Assembly: GCF_018642165.1 (NCBI RefSeq)
Contig: NZ_JAHHZM010000003.1
Coordinates: 186,001-250,000 of the forward strand
Direction: 5' to 3'
Source of the DNA: Echinicola shivajiensis
Lineage (GTDB): Bacteria; Bacteroidota; Bacteroidia; Cytophagales; Cyclobacteriaceae
Length of the DNA: 64,000 nt
In this document: piece after piece, positions 54,357 to 61,620 of the stretch
How positions within the stretch are numbered: position 1 is the stretch's first letter
Layout of the letters: each line of letters opens with the position of its first letter
Program-made: the position numbers and the translations under genes
Notes under the pieces: generated by a model
Seen by the model: the letters and a program-made list of their open reading frames with translations, nothing else
Database searches by the model: none
What the model was told of the DNA's origin: nothing

Positions 54357-54534
54357 AACAAGGTGTTTACTAGCGGAAAATACCTCTTATCAGAAGAAGA
54401 GTGGAGGTTTTAAAAAGAGGAAATGAACAGGCTTTCCTTTTTTTAATCCAATCAATTACTAATAAAATTATTTGAGGGGGTAATTTTAAGAAGGTTGATT
54501 TATACAACAGTAAGAATAATAATGTGTAAATTAG

Positions 54535-54582
54535 GTGAAAGGTATTGAAGACTTTATGATAAGTATTTGGTGGGATAAATAG
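54535..54582 (+). pseudogene. Remnant of a SusD C-terminus
   Basis: A frame closed upstream by TAG encodes VKGIEDFMISIWWDK and a stop. It ends like the SusD at 39802-41313 (NFMTRVWWDK and stop) and is followed by a good terminator. The 570-bp gap 54139-54708 also has a promoter-side three-box motif and a weak hairpin GGAAA/TTTCC with a T-run near 54450, but no intact gene. The parsimonious reading is a deleted SusC/SusD operon. Confidence 0.5.
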
Positions 54583-54612
54583 TAATTACTTTATTTAGGC
54601 TCGAAATTATAG

Positions 54613-54647
54613 AGAGGGGTGATGCAGTGGATTGCCCCTCTTTTTTT
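54613..54647 (+). terminator. Rho-independent terminator without an intact gene
   Basis: AGAGGGG (54613-54619) pairs with CCCCTCT (54635-54641), followed by seven T. It stands 31 bp after the SusD-like remnant and before the next promoter, serving no present gene. Confidence 0.75.
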
Positions 54648-54708
54648 GGATGGAATTTTATAAGACAAGTAACTTTATATATACCTCAAGATTAGTCCAT
54701 TTATAATT

Positions 54709-55644
54709 ATGAAAAAGTTTTTTAATGCATTTTTGCTTTTAGTATTAATCCATGGTTTGGCCTATGGACAAAAGGAGAAAAAAGTCCTTTTTATAGGTAC
54801 TGATGGAACTAGGGGGGAAGTGTTAAGAAGTATTCCCACTCCCAATATTGACTTACTGACACTAAAGGCCATTTATTCTTATGATGCCATCAATAATGGG
54901 ATTACCATAAGTGGTCCTGGTTGGTCAAATTTGCTGACGGGAGTGGGAGAGGCCAAGCACAAAGTGGTGGATAATTCATTCAAAAACAATGAGCTGGCCA
55001 ATCACCCGGATTTTTTGACTGTTATAAAAAATCAATACCCAGAGTATCACACGGCTGCCTTCTATACTTGGTTACCTGTGGGACTCATTCTGGATCAAGT
55101 AGACTTGCGCGTAGCCAAAAAATATGCCCATAATGGTGATGCCTATATTCATCAGGCTGCTGTGAAATATCTTGAAAATGAAAAAGCTGATGCCACTGCT
55201 GTGTACTATGGAGATGTAGATATTGCAGGGCATAATCATGGATTTTATGAAAGTGTACCTGAGTATTACAAAGAGATTGTTCAGTTTGACCGTTATGTAG
55301 GTGATTTAATGGATGCCATAAATAGTCGTCCAAACCGTGAAAATGAGGAGTGGTTGATACTGATGAGCACAGACCATGGAGGTTATAAGACCGGACATGG
55401 AGGAACTACCCTTCAGGAAAGGAATATCTTTGTGATTGTGGCTGGAGACAATATTGTAGGGCAGGAAATAGTTCCCGGTAATGGACCGGATCTTGGGCAA
55501 GAAGATCAACTTAAGTTGACAGACCTGGAGAAATTTGGCTATGATCAGGTGCCAACCCAATTGGATATAGCAGCATCCATTTTAGATTATTTGGATATTG
55601 ATCCAGCTCCCTATGAACTGGATGGACATTCTTTGTTGAAGTAA
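54709..55644 (+). CDS. Alkaline-phosphatase/NPP-like phosphodiesterase, secreted
   Basis: This 311-residue protein has a signal peptide ending near AYGQ (residue 21). It has alkaline phosphatase superfamily marks: LFIGTDGTRGEVL (first metal Asp), the nucleophile region ITISGPGWSNLLTG, YGDVDIAGHNHGF (Asp and His ligands), STDHGG and KTGHGG. This arrangement is close to nucleotide pyrophosphatase/phosphodiesterases and related phosphatases. In animals, NPP7-type members split sphingomyelin. Here it is followed 16 bp on by an EEP phosphodiesterase, so the two probably process the same phosphate-containing substrate. Confidence 0.82.
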   Translation: MKKFFNAFLLLVLIHGLAYGQKEKKVLFIGTDGTRGEVLRSIPTPNIDLLTLKAIYSYDAINNGITISGPGWSNLLTGVGEAKHKVVDNSFKNNELANHPDFLTVIKNQYPEYHTAAFYTWLPVGLILDQVDLRVAKKYAHNGDAYIHQAAVKYLENEKADATAVYYGDVDIAGHNHGFYESVPEYYKEIVQFDRYVGDLMDAINSRPNRENEEWLILMSTDHGGYKTGHGGTTLQERNIFVIVAGDNIVGQEIVPGNGPDLGQEDQLKLTDLEKFGYDQVPTQLDIAASILDYLDIDPAPYELDGHSLLK

Positions 55645-55660
55645 GGTTTTAATTATTTAT

Positions 55661-56575
55661 ATGATGAAAAAAATTGCAATTACAAGTTTAGCCTTTTTGA
55701 TGGCTTTGGTCTTTCAGTTAACTGTTTCCGCGCTTGCCCAAGCTCAAGAGCATACAGATAATTTAAAGGTGATTTCTTATAATATTTGGAATGGATTTGA
55801 TTGGGGCAAAGACCTTGAAAGGAAAGAAAAGATGGTCCAATGGGTCAAAACCCAAAAACCGGATATCCTTGCGCTTCAAGAATTATGTGGATATACCCAT
55901 GAACAGTTGTTAGAGGATGCCAAAAAATGGGGACATAATTATGCGGAAATTTTGAAGACCTCGGGCTATCCAGTTGGAATTACTTCAAAATATCCAATAG
56001 AAGTTAAGGAAAGAATTCTTGAAAACATGCACCATGGAGCCCTGCATTGCAAAGTGGCTGATATTGATGTCATGGTCATTCATTTTTCACCTTCCGATTA
56101 TAAGAAAAGACAGGTGGAGTCTAAGATCATTAGAGAGAAACTATCAGCTCTTGACGAGAATCAGGAAAAGTACATTGTATTGGGTGATTTCAATTCCCTT
56201 TCCCCATTTGATGGAGATATTTATAAAGCTAAACTCTTAAATGCGGAACGGGAATCAGATGCCTCGAATGGCAAAAATAGGAACTTGATTGATGGGGAAC
56301 TTGAGTACGGTGTGATCGGCAGTTTATTGGGCTATCCATTGATTGATATTAGCCAAAGGTTTACTTCCGGATGGGATGAGAGGATCAGTTTTCCCACTCA
56401 GGTCTTTGAAGAGGAAAAAGGAGAGGGAAGGTCAGATAAATCTGTACGGATAGATTATATCCTAGTATCTCCCTATCTTGCGAGCCAATGTGTAAATGCA
56501 AAGATCTTGAACCAAGAGGATACCTATTATTTGTCGGATCATTATCCCGTAATGGCTGAATTCAAGTTTGAATAA
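55661..56575 (+). CDS. Endonuclease/exonuclease/phosphatase (EEP) family, sphingomyelinase-like
   Basis: This 304-residue protein has a signal peptide ending near AQAQ (residue 27). All EEP catalytic motifs are visible: SYNIWNG (Asn), LALQELCG (metal Glu), VLGDFNSLSP (Asp/Asn), DYILVSP and LSDHYPVMA (Asp-His). Secreted bacterial members include neutral sphingomyelinases and other phospholipid diesterases. Its neighbours, an NPP-like enzyme and an endoglycoceramidase-like GH5, favour a lipid or glycolipid phosphodiester over DNA. It is followed by a strong terminator, so 54709-56575 is a two-gene operon. Confidence 0.85.
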   Translation: MMKKIAITSLAFLMALVFQLTVSALAQAQEHTDNLKVISYNIWNGFDWGKDLERKEKMVQWVKTQKPDILALQELCGYTHEQLLEDAKKWGHNYAEILKTSGYPVGITSKYPIEVKERILENMHHGALHCKVADIDVMVIHFSPSDYKKRQVESKIIREKLSALDENQEKYIVLGDFNSLSPFDGDIYKAKLLNAERESDASNGKNRNLIDGELEYGVIGSLLGYPLIDISQRFTSGWDERISFPTQVFEEEKGEGRSDKSVRIDYILVSPYLASQCVNAKILNQEDTYYLSDHYPVMAEFKFE

Positions 56576-56623
56576 GCAAGCAATTGCATTCAATTTAGGG
56601 AAATATATCAATACCATATTTTT

Positions 56624-56655
56624 AAGGTGCAGTCTTTTGGGTGCACCTTTTTTGT
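56624..56655 (+). terminator. Rho-independent terminator
   Basis: AAGGTGCA (56624-56631) pairs with TGCACCTT (56642-56649), followed by TTTTGTTTTT. The remaining gap to 56968 is AT-rich with one small inverted repeat TTCTTCA/TGAAGAA (56826-56832 / 56849-56855). Confidence 0.8.
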
Positions 56656-56968
56656 TTTTCCGAATGTTCCCACTTCTTTATTGGCAGAATTTGATTTTAA
56701 AAACCTAAAAGCAAGCATTTATTCACCGAAGAAATTGGAGTTTTTAAATGCTTGGCCAAAGACCTATTTTAAAGATTATGTATATTAAAATGATTTTCCA
56801 GTCACATTTTGTAAGTGATTGGTATTTCTTCAATATAGATAGTATTTATGAAGAAGTTTAAACAAAACCATTTTACTCCAGTTGCTTGTTGGGGATTGAA
56901 GTTTTTAATGATAAATTGTTCCGTTAATAATCGAATTTGAAATAATTGACCTTAAGCCCCAAATTTAC

Positions 56969-58588
56969 ATGAAAAAAACACTTTTATCTTTAGGTCTCTT
57001 TCTATTAATCATCGGACTTTGGAGTCTAGTGAGAAAAGACCAAGAGAAAGCGGAACTTAACCCCAATATACTTTTTGCCATTATGGATGATGTGACCTAT
57101 ATGCATATGGGGGCCTATGGCTGTGATTGGGTGAATACTCCCAATTTTGACCGGATTGCTGAAGAAGGTATTCTTTTCAATAATGCCTATACACCCAATG
57201 CAAAATGTGCGCCTTCCAGATCAAATATTCTTACAGGGAGAAATTCCTGGCAATTGGAAGAAGGGGCGAATCATTGGCCGTATTTTCCTGCCAAGTTCAA
57301 AACCTTTGCAGAGGTCTTGAATGAAAACAATTACCACGTAGGTTATACAGGGAAAGGTTGGGCACCTGGCCGTGCCAAAAATGAAGATGGTAGTGTTAGG
57401 AATTTATTGGTAAACAATTACAGTCAAATCAAGACAACACCGCCAACTCCCCATATTAGCAATGTGGATTATGCAGCCAATTTTGAAGCCTTTTTAGATG
57501 ATAAGGGAGAGGAAGAATCCTTTTTCTTTTGGTATGGTGGATTGGAACCCCATAGAGGTTATGAATATGGATCAGGCATTGCCAAAGGCGGTAAGTCTGT
57601 AGCAGATGTGAATGATAATCAAGTTTTTGATTTTTGGCCGGCAAAGGATTCGGTGAAAACAGATTTGTTGGATTATGCCTTTGAGATAGAATATTTTGAC
57701 CAGCAACTGGGAAAGATGATGGCTGAGTTGGAGAAAAGAGGTGAACTTGATAATACCATTATAGTGGTGACTGCTGATAATGGAATGCCTTTTCCAAGAG
57801 TGAAAGGGCAGGAATACGAGTATAGCAACCACCTTCCTTTGGCGATCCGATGGGGAAATGGAATTTCAACTACTGGGCGAAAAATAGACGACTTTATCAG
57901 TTTTATTGATTTTGCACCTACTTTCCTTGAATTAGCAGGAGTGAAAGAGAAGGACAGCGGTATGCAGCCAATTACAGGGAGTAGCTTTTCTGATATCTTG
58001 TCTTCTAATAATTTAAATGTGGTTGATCCCAAAAGAAACTATGTTTTAATAGGCAAGGAAAGGCATGATGTGGGTAGACCTGATGATCAGGGATATCCTA
58101 TCAGGGGGATCGTGCAAGATGACATGCTTTACCTTAGAAATTTCAAGCCTGATAGATGGCCTGCGGGAAATCCAGAAACTGGATATTTAAATACTGATGG
58201 TGGGGCTACCAAGACAGTTTGTCTTAATTCAATTTATGATGCAAGCACATTTGATTATTGGGCCTGGTCTTTTGGGAAGCGACCCGCTGAAGAGCTTTAT
58301 AATATCAAAGAAGATCCGGATTGTTTGAATAATCTGGTGCTTGGCGGTGATTTTGATAAGGAAAAGGAGAAGCTAAAAAAGGCCTTGTTCAAAAAGTTAA
58401 AAGCACAAGGAGATCCTAGAATGTTTGGCAATGGTGACATCTTTGATCAGTATAAGTATTCGGACCTAAACAGCGCGGACTTTTATTCCAGGTATATGAA
58501 GGGTGAAAAGTTAAATGCTGGCTGGGTAAATGAAAGTGATTTTCAGGAAGTGGAAAAGATTAAGTCCTATCGAGATAAAACACACTAA
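56969..58588 (+). CDS. S1-family sulfatase (formylglycine type)
   Basis: This 539-residue protein has an N-terminal signal or anchor (residues 4-20). The sulfatase signature C80-A-P82-S-R84 in [14 protein letters not shown] will be converted to formylglycine by an enzyme not encoded here. Metal ligands are D40-D41 (AIMDDVTY) and the pair in VTADNGMPF. The overall order ([44 protein letters not shown]) resembles N-sulfoglucosamine sulfohydrolases and related S1 subfamilies. It removes sulfate from sugars or glycolipids in the periplasm. Confidence 0.92.
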   Translation: MKKTLLSLGLFLLIIGLWSLVRKDQEKAELNPNILFAIMDDVTYMHMGAYGCDWVNTPNFDRIAEEGILFNNAYTPNAKCAPSRSNILTGRNSWQLEEGANHWPYFPAKFKTFAEVLNENNYHVGYTGKGWAPGRAKNEDGSVRNLLVNNYSQIKTTPPTPHISNVDYAANFEAFLDDKGEEESFFFWYGGLEPHRGYEYGSGIAKGGKSVADVNDNQVFDFWPAKDSVKTDLLDYAFEIEYFDQQLGKMMAELEKRGELDNTIIVVTADNGMPFPRVKGQEYEYSNHLPLAIRWGNGISTTGRKIDDFISFIDFAPTFLELAGVKEKDSGMQPITGSSFSDILSSNNLNVVDPKRNYVLIGKERHDVGRPDDQGYPIRGIVQDDMLYLRNFKPDRWPAGNPETGYLNTDGGATKTVCLNSIYDASTFDYWAWSFGKRPAEELYNIKEDPDCLNNLVLGGDFDKEKEKLKKALFKKLKAQGDPRMFGNGDIFDQYKYSDLNSADFYSRYMKGEKLNAGWVNESDFQEVEKIKSYRDKTH

Positions 58589-58684
58589 TTTCGAAAAATA
58601 AGATTTCCTTCGAAATTAATTTTTTCCATGTTTTTATAAGAAGCATACTTAGTATCTATTTTTAATAGATAGCTAGGTATGCTT
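58586..58684 (+). terminator. Terminator plus second strong hairpin after the sulfatase
   Basis: TAATTTCGAA (58586-58595, overlapping the stop codon) pairs with TTCGAAATTA (58609-58618), followed by TTTTTT. A second hairpin, 58641-58660 with 58664-58684 (AAGCATAC...GTATGCTT), follows at once. Confidence 0.7.
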
Positions 58685-58845
58685 TATTGTTTGAAGCCCA
58701 TTTTTTTCCTGTTCACAAAGTTAGAGAAGTGGATATCTAAGGTGAAACTTATTTTTATCCTGCAATTGAGTTTCTATTCAAAGCTAATTAATAAAATATA
58801 CTGGTTGGTGAACAAAATGAATTAATTATAATTGTGTATGTATAT

Positions 58846-58869
58846 AATATTTATTTTAAAATAAATATT
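58846..58869. repeat. 24-bp perfect AT-only palindrome
   Basis: The 24 bases 58846-58869 (half-site AATATTTATTTT) are their own complement. They lie in the very AT-rich gap 58685-59030 upstream of three secreted-protein genes. This may be a regulator site or simply AT bias. Confidence 0.5.
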
Positions 58870-59030
58870 GGTTATAGAATAAAATAGTGTTTTTTCTATT
58901 TTTTTTATTGTAAAAAATCTATTTTAAGCCGTTGATTTTTAGTGGCTAGCATAACGATTAGCAACCTAAGTCAATAAAAAGTTTTTTGATTTTATCATTC
59001 CAGTTAACACAAAAATAGATGGGACTCTGT

Positions 59031-59531
59031 ATGAAAAAGCCGATTATCACTTTGTTGTTTTTAACAATTTTGGGAACATTTTGTATCCATGCTCAAACCG
59101 TATTTGAACCTATAGAAATTCTTGAAAAAGGGAGTTTTAAAAAGAAAGTCTATAAGAGATGTGGCATAGAAATGACACCTACCCAGCTAATAACCCTTTT
59201 AAGGGAGGATCCAGCAATGGAGGACTATGTCAAGCCTGTTGCAAGTAATTATATTGCCAAGCTGTTATTGGGAACAGCCGCATCAGTTTTGATAGCTATA
59301 CCTGTTGTAGATTCATTTTCAAGTTCCGAAGAAAGTGATCCTAATTGGAATTTGGCTTATATCGGAGCTGGTTGTGCATTGCTTTCTATTCCATTTGATA
59401 GGTGGTTTAAAAAGAACGCAGATAAAGCCGTCAATTATTATAATTCAGGTTATCAGTCAAATAATAAAAGTTCGCCTCAACTTGAGTTCCAACTAGGAAG
59501 TAATGGCCTAGGTTTATTATTGGAATTTTAA
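59031..59531 (+). CDS. Secreted or membrane protein, unknown
   Basis: This protein is 166 residues from ATG 59031 (MKKPIITLLFLTILGTFCIH signal); the in-frame ATG at 59019 adds four non-signal residues. The mature part has one strongly hydrophobic stretch (about 75-95, LLLGTAASVLIAIPVVDSF) and a second weaker one (IGAGCALLSIPF). It appears to be a small two-segment membrane protein with a Ser/Asn-rich tail. I know no family name. It starts a run of three same-strand exported proteins. Confidence 0.6.
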   Translation: MKKPIITLLFLTILGTFCIHAQTVFEPIEILEKGSFKKKVYKRCGIEMTPTQLITLLREDPAMEDYVKPVASNYIAKLLLGTAASVLIAIPVVDSFSSSEESDPNWNLAYIGAGCALLSIPFDRWFKKNADKAVNYYNSGYQSNNKSSPQLEFQLGSNGLGLLLEF

Positions 59532-59553
59532 CTAATCAGAAAAATGTAGCGTA

Positions 59554-60552
59554 ATGTTAATCAACCGCATATTACCGAAAATCATCCTGTCTATTTGTTT
59601 GATGGTAGAAATCTTCTCTCTCCCAGCTTCTGGACAGGAAACCGAACTTAAACTGGCCTCAGATATTTGGCCACCATTTACGGATACGGATCCAAATTCA
59701 GCTGTAGCTTTAAACCTGGTAAGGGAGGCTTTGAATAGGATAGGTGTTCCAACTGAAGTGACCATTCAGGAATTTGATGATGTGATGTCAGGCATTGAAG
59801 GTAAAATCTTTGACGGTAGCGCTGCATTATGGATGACTGGTGAAAGAGAAGCTACAATGCTTTTTTCAAATGCCTATATGCAAAACCAGTTGGTATTGGT
59901 TGGGAAACGAGGGCAGGATGTAGACCTTCTGGCCATGAATGGTTTGGCAAATAGAAGCATTGGTTTGGTAAAGGGCTATGCTTATAATAAAGACTTTGAG
60001 AATGTAAGTGATGTGACAATTGTCCAAAGTGCCAGTGATGAGGAGAATTTTCAAAAGCTTCTAAATGATGAAGTCGATTGCATTTTGGTCGATGCCTTAT
60101 TAGTGGAATACCTCTTGAAGCAACAGAATGAAGAAGTCAGAGAACACTTGGTAGTCAGTAAAAGCCCATTTATCATTAGACCTCTATATTTTGCCTTACG
60201 AAAGGATTACCCTGGAGCCGAAAAAATCATCAAGGAATTCAATAAGGAAATTAGAAAAATGAGTCATGATGGGTCCTATCATAAATTATTGGGTTTGGAT
60301 TGGCTTGCTATGGATATCAATAATGATGGGGTTGCCGAACTGGTTCCGAGGGGAGAAACCATAGGGGTACTACCTCCTCAATCTTCCTATATGGTTTACT
60401 ATGATGAGGATGAAAAACAAGCTCCTAAACAATATTATATAGGAGGTAAGATGTATGATAGCTGGGATGATATACCTGATAAATATAAGCACAAGATAGA
60501 TGTTACATCTTCAAGTGACCCGAGCAATCCAGGAATTCGTGTCAATTTCTAA
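59554..60552 (+). CDS. Family 3 solute-binding-protein fold, orphan
   Basis: This 332-residue protein has a signal ending near ASGQ (residue 27) and a periplasmic-binding fold of the SBP_bac_3 type: LKLASDIWPPFTD, SIGLVKGYAYNKDF, DCILVDALLVEYLL and YFALRKDYP. No ABC permease or ATPase is nearby. A C-terminal extension of about 80 residues (MDINNDGVAELVPRGE, an EF-hand-like Asp-rich segment, then a Pro/Ser-rich tail) is not part of a normal binding protein. It may sense or bind a small ligand for its neighbours and not feed a transporter. Confidence 0.72.
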   Translation: MLINRILPKIILSICLMVEIFSLPASGQETELKLASDIWPPFTDTDPNSAVALNLVREALNRIGVPTEVTIQEFDDVMSGIEGKIFDGSAALWMTGEREATMLFSNAYMQNQLVLVGKRGQDVDLLAMNGLANRSIGLVKGYAYNKDFENVSDVTIVQSASDEENFQKLLNDEVDCILVDALLVEYLLKQQNEEVREHLVVSKSPFIIRPLYFALRKDYPGAEKIIKEFNKEIRKMSHDGSYHKLLGLDWLAMDINNDGVAELVPRGETIGVLPPQSSYMVYYDEDEKQAPKQYYIGGKMYDSWDDIPDKYKHKIDVTSSSDPSNPGIRVNF

Positions 60553-60649
60553 TGATTTTCAATAGGTGGAAAGGCCTTCAGTCTAAAGGAAAAAAGGCTT
60601 TTTTATTAGTAAAATATAAAAGAGAGGACTAACCAAACTAAAGGTAATT

Positions 60650-61516
60650 ATGGATTTAACTAGAAATATTTCTATCCTTCTGATGATGTTTATAGGGATC
60701 ATAGGTTTTCATCAGGAGATTCTTGCTCAAGAAGAAAAACATGATGTAATAGTAAAATTGGATGGAAAAAAACTGGAAGGCAAGGTGGTAAGTGTGAGCA
60801 GTACCGCCATTAAGTTTAAATATGCGGGGGAAGACCTGGAATATGAGCTAAAAAAGGATGAAATCAATAAGATAGAGTTTGCAAGTGGCCGTGTGGAAGT
60901 AGTCAATGAGCTGGCTGCAGCAGCGCCTGTTACTGCCACTCCAACAGTCAGTGCGGAAGAAAGACGGAATAAATTAGCTGTACTTCCCTTTGAAATTATT
61001 ACTAATGATGAAGGTATAATGGTGGATGCAATTAGAGCTCAGGCACAAAATGAATGTGCCAATTCATTCAGAAAAAACACTTCCCTGATTACCGTTCAGG
61101 ATCCTATGATTACCAATTCCATTTTACAGAAACATGGAATTGATTATAATCATTTGGCGACTGCTGCTAACCCTAAGGAATTAGCTGAAATCTTGGGGGT
61201 TGAATTTGTTGTGTTTGGATCCTCTGATATCGAGTACAAAGGAACCAGGACCTATGGTAGTTCGGCCACTACCTACAAAGAGAAAGAGAAGGAGAAAGAC
61301 CGTAAGAATAATGAGACCAAGGGTACTGTGGTTTCTTCAGGAAGCTCAAGTACGCTAGCTGATTACGATACCAGAGTAGGCCTTAAGATTTTCAATGATA
61401 GAGGAGAGAGTGTTTATTCCGATTCAAGAGATGCATTTGGAAGTGATACTGATTCCTATACAAATTCTCTAAGTTATATGATCAAGAGAACCCCTTGGGG
61501 TAGTAAGCATAAATAA
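60650..61516 (+). CDS. Secreted protein with TolB/CsgG-like domain
   Basis: This 288-residue protein has a signal ending near ILAQ (residue 26). Residues 30-85 are a short beta domain (DVIVKLDGKKLEGKVVSVSS) that resembles small SH3-like modules common in Bacteroidota envelope proteins. From about residue 105 the text KLAVLPFEIITNDEG, later LAEILGVEFVVFGSSDIEY, has the N-terminal pattern of TolB/CsgG-type lipoprotein domains. A charged linker (EKEKEKDRKNNE) and Ser-rich part follow. It is probably periplasmic. Function unknown. Confidence 0.65.
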   Translation: MDLTRNISILLMMFIGIIGFHQEILAQEEKHDVIVKLDGKKLEGKVVSVSSTAIKFKYAGEDLEYELKKDEINKIEFASGRVEVVNELAAAAPVTATPTVSAEERRNKLAVLPFEIITNDEGIMVDAIRAQAQNECANSFRKNTSLITVQDPMITNSILQKHGIDYNHLATAANPKELAEILGVEFVVFGSSDIEYKGTRTYGSSATTYKEKEKEKDRKNNETKGTVVSSGSSSTLADYDTRVGLKIFNDRGESVYSDSRDAFGSDTDSYTNSLSYMIKRTPWGSKHK

Positions 61517-61543
61517 TTAATGAAAAAGATTTTTTATTTTGTT

Positions 61544-61572
61544 AAGGTCCTCTGATTCAGAGGGCCTTCTTT
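61544..61572 (+). terminator. Rho-independent terminator
   Basis: AAGGTCCTCTGA (61544-61555) pairs with TCAGAGGGCCTT (61557-61568) with one wobble, followed by CTTTG. It lies between the TolB-like gene and the last gene. Confidence 0.65.
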
Positions 61573-61620
61573 GTTATGGCAATATTAGTTGTTAAACATA
61601 AATCAATGTAAGTTCCTCAC

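Noticed and set aside
54139-54708. A hidden small gene or RNA between the GH5 and NPP-like genes
   Set aside because: All frames are broken; the content is better explained as operon remnants (box motif, SusD tail, terminator).
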